64,000 bases of DNA. Source: Ulva prolifera (lineage: Eukaryota; Chlorophyta; Ulvophyceae; Ulvales; Ulvaceae). The notes below the pieces were generated by a model. That model was given only the letters and a program-made list of their open reading frames with translations. It had not been told where the DNA came from and ran no database searches. This document shows positions 1 to 11,809 of the stretch, piece by piece (position 1 is the first letter of the stretch; the number at the start of each line of letters is the position of its first letter). Position numbers and translations under genes: made by a program. The DNA lies in assembly GCA_023078555.1 (NCBI GenBank), contig CM041202.1, positions 3,034,022-3,098,021 on the forward strand, given 5' to 3'.

Positions 1-650
1 CTTCCCAAAGAGTACAGGCAATGGCAGGTGGTGACTACACGAATTTGAGCATTTTCTGAACTAGCGGGAAGGAGGGCACTTCGGATGCAAACGAGGGTCG
101 CGAGCATCTAGTAGGCTAGCGGCTCTAGACATGCTGCATCTATGGACCGTCCCTTGAGGGCTGATGTATGGCGACCAAATGAATGAGTTCCAAACTATTG
201 GACTGTGGCCCAGCTCAGCGCAGCATGCTGTCAACGCAGTGCTGTTGCACTCCGACAGCCAATAATGTTTGTTTATGCATCGGCGTCACTCTCAGCCGGC
301 TGTCTCGCTCCTGATTTTTGCTCTTGATCGGGGTTCGTGCGAGCCAGAGCGGAATGGCTTGGGTGTGCACATCCTGCTGTTCAATAGTCACAATGGGTGG
401 GTGCAGCAGAAATCATCAGCAGGTGATAGACGGTGCCACATCAGTTTGTGTACTTACCACACCCCTGGCATATGCTTCCAAATCGTCCACAGCCATTGCC
501 GGATAGATTGTTGACGGACTGAGTGTACATGTCTTGACATGCACGGCCTTGCCGTTTATGCAAGATCCATCATCAAACGCTGAGGTTATGTCCAGCATGT
601 TGAGTGCAACTTGAACTCGTGTCGCCTAACATCCAAATCCGACCGACACG
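1..650. other. Upstream region of cycloartenol synthase
   Basis: No gene is supported here. The stretch ends at the start codon at 651 and should hold the promoter and 5' untranslated region of the sterol gene. I see no clear TATA box. Short open frames at 269-514 and on the minus strand overlap one another and have no protein-like composition. Confidence 0.5.
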
Positions 651-3600
651 ATGTGGCGATTGACAACGTGCTACGACAGCGAGGGGCACCCCTTCCTGCG
701 ATCGACCAACGGGCATCAAGGCAGGCAGGTGTGGGTGTATGATGAAGACGCAGGCACGGACGCAGACAGGCAGGAAGTGGAACGCTTGCGCGAGGCTTTC
801 ACGGACACGCGACTGAAGCAGAAGCACAGCAGCGATGAACTACTACGCCTCCAGAAGATCAATAAACACCAGGTCAGCCTCTCATACATGCACATGCAAG
901 TCAACCTGCGGCATTCACTGCGGGCCTGCGAGCATGGCTCGCAGCTAGCACACAGTGGAACCATCCATGACTCCGCATCTGATCCAGGCCACTGAGCCGC
1001 CCGCACCTCCTGCATCCGGACAGACGCCCAGTGCCGAAGCAGTCAAGGGGCATCTGGAGGCAGGCATGGGGTTTCACTCCATGCTGCAGATGGACGACGG
1101 TCACTTCCCGGGTGACTATGGTGGGCCCATGTTCCTGCTGCCTGGGCTGATCATCGCATGCTACGTCACAGGCAGCCTGGACACCGTCTTCAGCCCGCAG
1201 CACAAGCACGAGATGCTGCGCTACTTCCGGAACCATCAGAACGAGGACGGCGGCTTTGGGTTGCACATCGAGGGAGCATCCACGATGTTTGGGACTGGCC
1301 TGTGGTATGCCACCTGGGTCCTCGCATGGGGCTGCCGCTGCTGGCAAGCTATGCTCAGAATCAGGCTTCTTACTTACATGGCACGGCAACAGCGTCAGCC
1401 GCCACGATGCATGTCAAGCGCAGCCGTGCTGGCGATCGTCTTGCCGCCTCTGCCTCCGCCTCACCCTGCCAGCCGCGGTCAGTGCATCTGCCATTGCCAT
1501 GATCGGCGCCACTCTGCCCTCACGCATGCATGCGCCGCAGCTGCGCCCAGCTGTGAAACCCCCCTCGCCATCGCTGCACCTCCTGGTTTCAAACAGCTGG
1601 CTACAGCCAAGGCGGCCCCGTCTCCGTACCAGGTACATGCATGCATGCACTCATGCGGTGTGAATTCGTTGGGCCGCCACCGCCTTAACGACCATGCGTG
1701 TGCAGTTACGTGTCCATGAGGCTGCTGGGTGTGGGCCCTGATGACGCAAGCACATCCCGGGCTCGGTCGTGGGTGCGTCTCTCCCGCTCACCCAGCCATC
1801 GCCACTGCCGCTGCCAGCCACAACCTGCAAGGCACTCCCACAGCCTGCGCTCCACAGCGGCGCCAGCTGCCACATCACCCCGTGTACCCCCCCCCCCCCC
1901 CCCCCCCCCTGCTTGCCCAGTCCCTCCTCATGTTCTCTCTGCAGCGTGACCCGGCAGTGGAGCGCAATCCCCAGCAAGCGCGCAGCTGCAGCTGCACGGG
2001 CGAACGAGCGGGCGACAGGCAGCTCACCGTTCCTGCAGGATCACTGGTGCCCCAGCAGCGGGCCAGCTGTTTGTGGACACGGAGGCTCCACTCCCCCGCA
2101 GCTACACGTCACGCGAAGCTGCAGCTCGGAGGGGGGTGTGCCTGCATGCAGATTCTCGCACGGGGGGACGTGACGTATATCACCTCCTGGGGCAAGTTCT
2201 GGCTTGCGGTGCTCGGGTGCTTCAGCTGGGACGGCATGAACCCGATCACGCCGGAGATGTGGCTTCTGCCGTACAGCGCGTGGACGGGCATCGGCTGGGC
2301 GCACCCCGGCCGCTACTGGTGCCACTGCCGCATGGTGTACCTCCCGATGTCGTATCTCTACGGCATCCGCGCCACGGGCACCAGCACGCCACTCGTCGCC
2401 GCTCTGCGGTGCGCCCTCCCCCCTGCTGCGCCTCCCGCCCCCCGCTGCCACTGCTACATAGTATGAAGCCGCCGCGTAGCACACAGAGCAGGCTCTTCAC
2501 TCACGGGTCCTCACGCGGACAGCCCACCCGCCGTGCTCTCGGTGTAGTATAGCTGTGTGCACTGGGAGCGTGTCCTCACACTGCGCTGTGGAGGCGGATC
2601 CTGTGGTAGCTGACACGACCGTGACCACGCGGTTGTGCACAACCCAGCCACAGGAATCACGCAGAAGCAGTCGTACAATCATGACTGAGGTCTGGCGCAG
2701 ATTGTCGGCCATCAGGGCCGCTGCATCTGCGCGCGTAATCGACGCCGCCCGCCGTAGGCGACTCTGCCGCCTCCACTGCAACTCGTGGATCTGCGCAACC
2801 GTGTGTGCATGGAACGACCCGGCCCGCGCCCACGCGCTGGGTGCAGCATCTCCGGTCCCCTGGGCGCGTGCCTGCACGCGCAATCGCACGCATGAGCGGT
2901 CCGCGCAGCATGCATGCAGGGAGGAGCTGTTTGAGCGGGACTACACGACGGTCGACTGGAACGCAGCGCGCAACCGCTGCGCGCGCGAAGACCTGTACTA
3001 CCCGCACCCCTGGCTGCAGGACGCCATCTGGTGGGTGCTCTACAAGGCTGAGAGCCTGCTGCTCGGCAGCGCGCTGCGGCGTGCTGCGCTGCGCGAGGTC
3101 ATGACCCTCGTGCACTACGAGGACGAGAACACGCGCTACATCGACATTGGGCCCGTGAACAAGGCCCTGAACCTCGTGTGCTGCTGGTTCGAGGACCGTG
3201 AAGGCGAGCCGTTCAAGAGGTGCGGCGCGCGCCGGCCGCCACGGCACCGCGGCAGCGGATCACCTTGTGGACAGACTGCTTGTCAACTCCGCCATGCACC
3301 CCGGCATGCCGTTGTATGCGTGGGGCTCTGCGTCACCCCGCAATTGCTGTGCTGGTACTGGTTGAAGGCTAGGATCTCACCATGCGTGTGGCGAGAATGG
3401 AGGGGGCCTGCATGAGCGGGCGCGGCTGCTGACGGGGACTTGAGTGGTGCCGGGCGGGCGTGGCGCTGACCAGGCCTCGATTCGTCAGGCCTACGCACAG
3501 GTGCCACAGGTGCCGATCAGGATGTCGCCAAGGTACAACCGGGTTGCCGCCTGGCAGCACACACGCGCGCTCCATCGCGCTGGCGCATCCCGGCGAGGTC

Positions 3601-6600
3601 TTGCCGGTACCAAGCTCGACCAGCGGTGTGCAGGCACCTGGCGCGCGTGGCGGACTACCTCTGGGTGGCGGAGGACGGCCTCAAGATGCAGGGCTACAAC
3701 GGCTCGCAGCTGTGGGACACCGCCTTCACGGTGCAGGCGTACGCCGCGAGCGGCCTCCTGAACGACACCGTCGCGGCAGCCCTGACGCGCGCGCACGCAT
3801 ACATCAAGAACACGCAGGCGCGGCCCTCCCCCTCCCGCCCCTCCCCGGCCCCTCTCCCCAGCAGCGGCTGCATGCGGTTGCACCGCTGACCGTGTGGCAG
3901 AGCGCTCGTGCATGGCGGCTTCGCCGTGGCCGCGATCGGTCGAAGTTGCCGGTGCAGGCCGCGGCACGTGTGGCTACAGGCGCTACAGGAGGGCCTGCGG
4001 GGGCTGATGCCGGTCAGCACCGCAGCCGTGATCGCGGCATGACCGGCACAGCCGTGCGAACCGTGTCTGAGGGGGTGCCTGCGCATGCATAGTGGCCACA
4101 CGTGCCGCCGCGGTTGCTGAACTGGATGAGTGGCTGCAGGAGCTCTGCTGCGCCTTGTTTCTGTGTACGTGTGTGTCGTAGCTGCGAGTGGCTGTGGTGC
4201 GCAAACGGCATGTGACATCGTGTCGGCGGCGGTGCAGGTGGTGCAGGAGGCCGAGCAGCCTCTGACGCGGTACTACCGCCACATCTCCCAGGGTGCTTGG
4301 CCGTTCAGCACGCGTGACCACGGCTGGCCAATCTCTGACTGCACCTCCGAGGTGTGTTCCCCTCCCTCTGCAACCCCTCTCTGCTGTGCTCCGATGCACC
4401 CATTTTTGCTGTGAGCATCGGCGCCTGCATTTGCAAGCACACTCGGACGCATGCGCACGCCTCAGCACGACTGGTTGGTGGGCGTGAGCCTGTGGGCTCG
4501 GCTTGGTAGGGGAGGGGCGTGCAGGCACCCTGTGCCCTGCCTCTCGCGATGCCAGTTTTCCGGGAGCCAAAGTTCGGGCACATGGCAATAGGCGTCCCTG
4601 CAGGCGTCCCTACTTGCCGCCAGCCAAGTGTGACGACAGTTACTTTACTTTACAGTTGGAGGCTTGTGGGACGTGTGCCTGTGGCTCCTGACACTGCACT
4701 CGAGCTGTAAATAGTCAGGCATTGAAAGCTTCCTAACGCTTTCCTCTGTTACGCATGAATGTGTGACGTAATCATGCTTATTGGCCACTGCAGTAGTCTG
4801 GTGTGGGTGTCAATGGCTGGTATGGGGCCCCAAGCAACAAGTGGTTCTGGCAGCTTGCCATGCAGTTGCACAGGCGTAGATTGTCTCTGCATGGCCGTCA
4901 TTCACTTGTTTTCGCGAATTTGCATGACAGGCTGAGCCGATGTGACACCGGGCGCGGGTTAGGGCGACCCTTCTGTGGGGCTCTTGGCATTGCTCGGACG
5001 TTAACAGCGACCTTGACGCCAATCATGCATTCGTGAAACACATCGATATTCAGATCAAGGTCAGATCTGGCTAGCGGAAGTCATATCGCGGATTCGTGGC
5101 CCTCGCTGCTGCTTGCCGCGGATGACGCTGGCCAGGCGCGCATGGTTGGTGCGGCGCTGCCACACACAGTACACGCATATCTCATATCCGATCCGATATA
5201 TCCGTAAATCCGAATTTCGCCGCCATCGATTGAGGGCGTCACGTTGCCGATTGGTGCTCAGCTGAGCCGATCTTGCACGGAGTCGCTGCATTCTGGTGTG
5301 CTGCAGCGTCAGCCAGCTCGCGACTTCAAACACCTCCAGGAGTTTTTCGACTGCGTGTGTTGGCTGAACAAATCTGTTGTACCTGAGACTTGACGATGAT
5401 CGAGCAACGAGGCCATCTCGCGCACTCTGGGCGTCCGACTCTTTGGCCACCTTCCGCTGACACCTGCCTTGACTGAGCGGTTTGGCGTGCCTGCACACAG
5501 GACTGTAACGAACCTGCATCCATGCCATGGATCCCATGGAACATTCCTCATCCGCTGCGAACCCGTGAACGCCTACGTAATCGCATTTATAATTCACACC
5601 ACTCGCGATGCATCGGTCAAGCTTGACCAAGTGGACCACAACACTTGCACCACGTTGACCTCCTAGCGCTGTCGGAGCCGCAAGCCTGGCCACGCCCCGA
5701 CTTCATGGTGTCTGCCTGTGAGCCTGGCGGAGATGCATGCCGTCGAGGTAGCCGTGCCCGCGGAGATCCGTGAGCGGCACAGGAGGTACGGCCGCAGGCA
5801 GCTGCCCGCACTAACCGAGCCTGCGAAAGCTGAGGCTGCAGTGCAAGCCGCACTTACAACCCTGCATCGCGCTGCACGCCCGCGCTGAAGCGCATTCATG
5901 ACACCTCGAGAAGCCCCAACCCGGACAATCTGCCAGGGTTGTGGGATGTCGCCAATTGTGGGCCACGTGTAAACTCCAGCCTGTGCTTACAGTTCAGCAC
6001 AGCCATTCTGCTACTGACTCCTGTAGGCAAGCTGTTTTCTCCTTGTGAGACCTGGATCCATTGACAGCAAAGGTTCATGAGGCCCTGCCCTGACACACAC
6101 ACTGCCGGCAACCACAGAGGGGAGCACAGCTATGCCACTGTCGCCAGGACTGGTGTGATTCCCGGCAGTGCTACCAGCCTTTCCCAACTTGTTTGCATGC
6201 GTAACACACACTGCTGGACACGGTGACCCCTGACAAGTGGCATGGCTCCTACATCCACCCAGACCCCACCAAGACTGCTGCCGCTGGGCCTGCCTCACCT
6301 CTCGAGACACCTCCTGTTTCACAATGTGCATGCGTGCCTGTATTTGCTTCTTCCTTGCACACCACATACAATCTGAGGTAAAAGGTTCACAGATTGAACC
6401 TACATCACATGATGATCACGTGTCCTCTTCGCACCCCATGTACACATGCCTCAGTGTCCCACAGCTCTCGCACACCAACCCCCTCCCCCTCCCCAGTACT
6501 CCGATTTCGTCCTCTACCAGGCAATGTCTCGCGCTCTCAACGTTTCAAATGACTCATTTGTGACCTGCTTCAGGGCCTCAAGGCGGCGCTGGCGCTTGCA

Positions 6601-7793
6601 GCGCTCCCGGTGGCCACCGTCGGCGAGCCCCTCCCGGAGCCCGCCCTCTGTGCCGCCGTCAACGTCATCCTCTCCTACCAGAACGCCAACGGCGGCTGGC
6701 CGACGTACGAGCTGCAGCGGTCCTTCGCCGCGATCGAGCTCCTCAACCCTGCCGAGACCTTCGGCGACATCATGGTCGACTACTCCTACGTCGAGTGCTC
6801 GTCCGCATGCATCACAGCGCTGACGGCGTTCCGCGCGCGTGTGCCGGGCCACCGCGAGGGCGAGATCGCCGCCGCGCTGCGCCGTGGCCGGGCGTGGGTG
6901 GAGGGCGCGCAGCGGCCGGACGGCTCGTGGTACGGCAGCTGGGCGGTGTGCTTCACGTACGGCTGCTGGTTCGGCGCAAAGGCGCTGCGCGCGCTGGGGC
7001 TGACGGTGGACTCGTGCGACGCGCAGCGGCGGGTCGCCGCGTTTCTCGTGCAGCGGCAGCGGCCGGACGGCGGCTGGGGGGAGTCGTATCTGTCGTGCCA
7101 GGATAAGGTGTACTCGCAGCTCTCGGGTCCGCCCCTGCTGCTCTCTTACCTGCTCCGCCGCATGCCAGTTTTCAGCCTGCCCATGCACGTATCGAGTCTT
7201 GATATGCGCTGCAAGGTCAAAGTTGGAGAGGCAGGTAGCACCGCAGGACACACACACACGCATCGATATCCGACGTATCTGCTCCTGATGACCAGGAACC
7301 TGGAAGTTGTGGCGTGGGGGTGCCTTTGCCGTGGTTGTAGCCTGGTGGCAGCACACGCTATCATGCATCCATGCATACGTACATGCGACCACCCTGCTCT
7401 GCATCGCAGCCGCGGCCGCCATGCACAGCGTGAGAGCGCCGTGCCAGTGCCCCACACACTGAGCGGCTACCCTTACCGCCGTTTTTTTTTAAATGAGGCC
7501 CCGCCACCCGCCGTGCAGGGCAGTCACACGTCGTCAACACCGGTTGGGCAATGCTCACGTTGGTCGCGACCGGCATGCATGAGGCGGACCCCGCGCCGCT
7601 GCACCGTGGCGCCGCGTTCCTCATGCGTGCGCAGCAGCGCAACGGCGACTGGCCGCAGCAGCACATCAGCGGCGTCTTCAACCGCAATTGCATGATCACC
7701 TATGCCAACTACCGCAACATCTTCCCCGTCTGGGCCCTGGGGGTGTATCGCCGTTGCGTACTGCTCGGCGAACCCTATTCTACCGGCATGTAG
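651..7793 (+). CDS. CAS1: Cycloartenol synthase (oxidosqualene cyclase)
   Basis: Cyclises 2,3-oxidosqualene to cycloartenol, the first committed step of sterol synthesis in green plants, at the ER membrane. Exons: 651-872, 988-1304, 1706-1772, 2152-2408, 2920-3219, 3634-3817, 4238-4351, 6574-7126, 7519-7793. All phases join, giving 762 residues, the usual size. Family signatures run in order: MWRL N-terminus, [49 protein letters not shown] and repeated QW-type motifs ([19 protein letters not shown]). The proton-donor Asp falls at residue 483. Residues known to favour cycloartenol over lanosterol are kept: Tyr in [11 protein letters not shown], and His477 and Ile481 in [14 protein letters not shown] replaces the common DCTAE. 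Intron 6 is best read with a GC donor at 3818. Intron 7 (4352-6573) is by far the longest. The start is the first ATG of the conserved N-terminus. Confidence 0.95.
1887..1909 (+). repeat. 23-base C homopolymer in CAS intron 3
   Basis: An uninterrupted C run lies in the intron at 1773-2151, on the sense strand of the gene. It is one of eight intronic C/G homopolymers in the window. Confidence 0.9.
3818..4237 (+). other. Probable GC-AG intron of CAS
   Basis: The reading frame and the family alignment end the upstream exon at Asn-Thr-Gln (3817) and resume at Val-Val-Gln (4238). The first intron bases are GCGCGG. No GT donor nearby keeps the frame and the expected spacing to the YRHIS motif. Confidence 0.65.
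7160..7265 (+). repeat. Dispersed repeat family 2, copy 1 (CAS intron 8)
   Basis: The core AAAGTTGGAGAGGCAGGTAG followed by GCAGGACACAC matches 18579-18610 on the same strand and, reversed, 25268-25320. A short CA run follows. A weaker fourth match may lie at 4530-4585 in CAS intron 7, sharing the block ATGCCAGTTTTC. Confidence 0.55.
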
Positions 7794-9796
7794 GGCTCCA
7801 CGTGCTGCCGCGAGGGGGCGGGGCGGGGGGGCGTGAAAGGGGCACGCCGCAATCGCCCTGTGCGTGGTGGGGTGCGGGGTGCGTGTGCATGGCGCTGTAG
7901 TGCACCGTGGCACGTGGCTGTTGTGGTGTGTCGGGCCTGCGTTGTATGCGGTCGGGAATGGCTACAGGGGCAGAAGGGGCGGCGACCGGTAGCAGGCATG
8001 GGGTGCCGTCCGGAGTGAACGTGAGGCAGAGCAACAATAAGCTGTGCGGGCCAGTGCTGTGGCAGGACTGTGGGGTGGCGTGACCGGCGCGGCCATGCCC
8101 CTCCGGCGCTCGATGATTTCGGAGGCTGTTTTCGTCAGCACAATGCAAGGTATACAGTTTACAACCATGAGGATGTGTGTGCGCGTGGAAAGGTGGCTCG
8201 CAGTGCGGGCCTAGCGAATGGCAGCACGTGGCCGCTGCGGTGGCATTGTGTGCGCGCTTTGATTACGGTTTGTGGGGCAAGGATGCATGGGTGATGTTGC
8301 AGCCAGGATTGTCCTGGCGCATGGCAGCCGTTGCAGGCCATTCGGGCCCTTTAGGTTGTTGGCAGGACGCATAATTGTCGCGAGATGCCACTGCGGTGTT
8401 GGTGCGAGATGTGTGGCCTTCCGGGTTGCAGCTTGGCACTCATTGTTACCCTTCTTGAAGTGTGGGAAAGAACTGGGCTTTGGTGACGGCTAGGTCCACA
8501 CACATTGACATGGTACATGGCTCGGACGGAGTGCGCCTGCAATGCCATACATTTATGCTTGTGACGCGCTTAGCGGCAACAGAACGGAGCATTTTTATGT
8601 AGGTGGCATACATTGTGTTTTGCAGTTCCATCATAATTATGGTGAGGGCCTACAAATAGGTGTGTCAAGTGACTCCCAGCACACGCTTACCAAAGTAAAT
8701 GTTGAATGGCCATTTAGCATGTATATGCAGTTCCTGTTCAGTTGCATACTAGGCAGGGTTGCATCAACAGTGGACATCATGCTGACATCAGTCCACTAGT
8801 AAATGGACTGAGCTGTGCTGGCCTGGAGAATCCATCAGTCCACAATCAAGCCAGACAGTGTGTTATGAGTGTCATGAGCCTGCTCATGCGCTCCACATCA
8901 TGCAGCCTTCGATAGCCTTGTACACCTTATGTGTTTGATCAGCATGTCGACTCTGCTTTGGGTAGTGAAGCTGGTGCAAATAACCCAGGAAGTAGCAATA
9001 CTGATGCATGCGTTGAGATTCTGGACAGTGCAAAGAGTCTGCTGTACACTGACAATATCGTTCATTTTCATCGGCCATACAGTCACTACTGATACCATAC
9101 TGGCGCCAGACTGCAACATACTATTCTCAACCGAATTACCGAGGCAACAACTGATACTCTTGCACACTATATGTCTGCTCACCTTGGCCCATTCCCCATC
9201 GATCTCGATTCCTGTCTGTAGAACCACTCATCACCACCTACACTCAAACACGCAAGTACACTCTGACAGAGCATAGTTGCCTGCATTCCACTACGAAGCA
9301 TTTCAGCTCTGCCTGTTGTGTACTTGCTGAATGCTACAGAAAAAAAAGACATGTCAGCCTGGGTTCAGGACAAGAGACACAATGAAGCAACACTGTGGCA
9401 ACTCCACCATTTGTTGTCCAGTGCTATCTTGACCCACGCTTTGCTAAATTCAAAACTCCTGAAATGTTGACTGACATGCTTTCCAGCGTGTCTGCTGGGT
9501 GTGCTTAAGCATATGGACGGCAGCATGGGCAAGTGTTGCCAGCTGCGCTTGCAAAATGCACAGTATTGACTGGCCTCTCAACCAAACCACCAATGACAGC
9601 AGTGCCTCTGCCCCGCTGATGCCTGTTTTGACCACAAGGTCCACTGTACTCCATTTGACTGACCCCAGTCGCAATGTGAGCCGCTCTCTCTCCCCATCCC
9701 GGCCCAATATCCCCCCCCTCCCCAATCACACATTCTGGGTATGCAAGAGCACACATACACATACAAAGAAACATGCAACCGTTTCACACACAACCA
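7794..9796. other. Intergenic region between convergent genes
   Basis: This is the convergent gap between the CAS stop and the kinase stop, so it must hold both 3' untranslated regions. 7794-8300 is GC-rich and the rest is AT-richer. No ORF with protein-like composition is seen. A 7-base-arm inverted repeat (CAGTCCA / TGGACTG, 8-base spacer) lies near 8790-8811. Confidence 0.6.
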
Positions 9797-11809
9797 TTAC
9801 TGACCTGTATGGGCATGCCGTGATGGATCCAACGACAATCCTCCAGCTATCGCCACATCCTTGGGAGCAGCAGCTACCGCACCAGGAGACGCTGGCACCG
9901 CCATGCGCATGCAGTGCATGCCTGCGCATGCTGCGGTGCAGTCCTCGTGCACCGAGGCTCCAGGCACAGATGCGCATGCAGCCTGCTCCTCAGAGGTGCA
10001 AGGCATCTCGTCGACTCGCATGTGCCAAGCCAGGATCTTTGAGCTGTCGGCTGGCTCCGTTGCAGCGGCAATCGCTGTAGTTCCAACCGCGGCTGTAGAT
10101 GCAACAGACATGGTCGACTCCAGGGACCGCGACTCCTCCAGTTCTGGGCCCGCCGCGTTGGCCATGCGCTTTTCAGCAGCTGTAAAATGGGCCACATTGG
10201 CGCGTGCAGCTTGGGGAAAAGCACTTTGATGGATGGCTTCAGATGCAAGCCGCACCGAGGCGGCACAGTCACGCACAACATCCTGGATGCAGCGGTCAGG
10301 CGATCTCAGTAGTGCAGGCCCGTGAGCCGGAGCAGCCATCGTGGCTGCAGGCCTTGGGCTGTTGTGGAAGACACTCTGGCCATGTGTGAAGCGGGCGACC
10401 CAGGGGTGATTGTAAAGCTGTTCTGCATTCGGTCGCAACGAGGCATCCTTGCGCAGGCACTGCCGAATGAAGTCTGCGCACTGTTCAGGTAACTGGCTTG
10501 GCATATGCGGCTCTTTGCTGACAATTGCTCTATTCACTTCGTCCTTTGTCACCTGGATTTGTCACTTTGGTGAGGACACCGAAAGGTAGGTGATGCATTT
10601 GAGCCAGAATGGAATGTGTAACAAGCGCCAGGTTGTGGGGATTTGTTGTTCCACAACCTGCTTGCACGTGCGCAGACGCCATCACACGGCATCAGCTCAC
10701 ATCCACGACACCTATTGGGGACATGGGGGCAGGGGTCACACCGACGCAAACGGCGGAGAGCCAACAGTGAGCTCATATGCAAGCACCCCCAATGCCCAGA
10801 TGTCCACAGATGAGCCATATGCCAGATCGGCACGCTCTTTCCACTGCTCGGGGTGGCTTTTGCGCGGGCATCGCACGACCTCGGGTGCCATATAGTCTAG
10901 CGTGCCCACACGGGTGACTGGCCGGTCCTCACGGGCACGAATGCTGAGACCGAAGTCCGCCAGAAGCAGCGTTCCAGCGTCAGACACCAAAATATTCTCA
11001 GGCTTGATGTCCCGATGTACAATACCATTGGCATGGAGGTGTGCAAGCGTTTCGAGGAATGGTTTGATCACATGCTTTGCTACCTACACAGGCACAACAA
11101 GTGGGTGTCGACAGTATTCGTGCAACCTGACCCCCATGAAACACGTCAAGCAGATATTGGTCTTTGTGAGATTGAAAGCAAGGCTGACATGAGGCCACGA
11201 CGTGAGAATGATGCTGGATTGTCGCTAGAGTGGTTGCATCTCAAAGCACCGAAAGTAAAGCGTCCCAGATTTTGCATCATGCATGACCCATCCTGGCATC
11301 AGCCCTATCCCCATGATGAGAAGACGGACCACAGGCACTGTAACATCAGAGCCATGCCACAACAGTAACCAACATCCGCTGTTGGAAAAAGTGGAAGACC
11401 ATACCTGGCTGTCGGTCAGAGAGCGGCGTTTGGCACGCAAATAATTGTAAAGGTCTCCCTTTGCACAGTAATCCAGTATCATGTAAACATGATCCACGTC
11501 TGAAAAGCTGCCAAAGAACGGAAGAACACATGGATGCGCGATGCTGCTGTGGATGAGAGCTTCCCTTTGTATTTGGTGACGATTGAGAGAACACAGATTT
11601 CCCTTGCGGTAAACCTTGACAGCTCTGCGTGCTCCATTGACATTGTCAACACACTCCCACACACGGCTTGCGTACCCTCGGCCAATCAAGCGCTTGAAAG
11701 CGAGCCGCTCAACACACCTGCATTGGCGCTGCCCATGGTGAGCTGACGAAATGTGAGGAGATTTCGTAATCGAAAACGGCCCAGTGCGGCTCCTTCGAGC
11801 ATCTAGCAT
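9797..11809 (-). CDS. Aurora-like serine/threonine protein kinase
   Basis: Three exons read down the minus strand: 11809-11405, 11083-10742 and 10552-9797, all phase 0, giving 500 residues. The kinase domain covers about residues 36-310. It has a glycine loop GRGYAS (43-48), the ATP lysine in RAVKVY (Lys65), HRDIKPEN (Asp160), DFG (Asp178), the activation segment [10 protein letters not shown] and [12 protein letters not shown]. The order and wording ([26 protein letters not shown]) are closest to Aurora and green-algal Aurora-like kinases, which control mitosis and, in Chlamydomonas, flagella. About ten extra residues precede DIWALG. The last 190 residues are Ala/Ser-rich with no known domain. 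Introns start GTATGG and GTGTGA. An AT-rich stretch near 11990-12003 may be promoter. The kinase assignment is firm; the subfamily is inferred. Confidence 0.88.
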
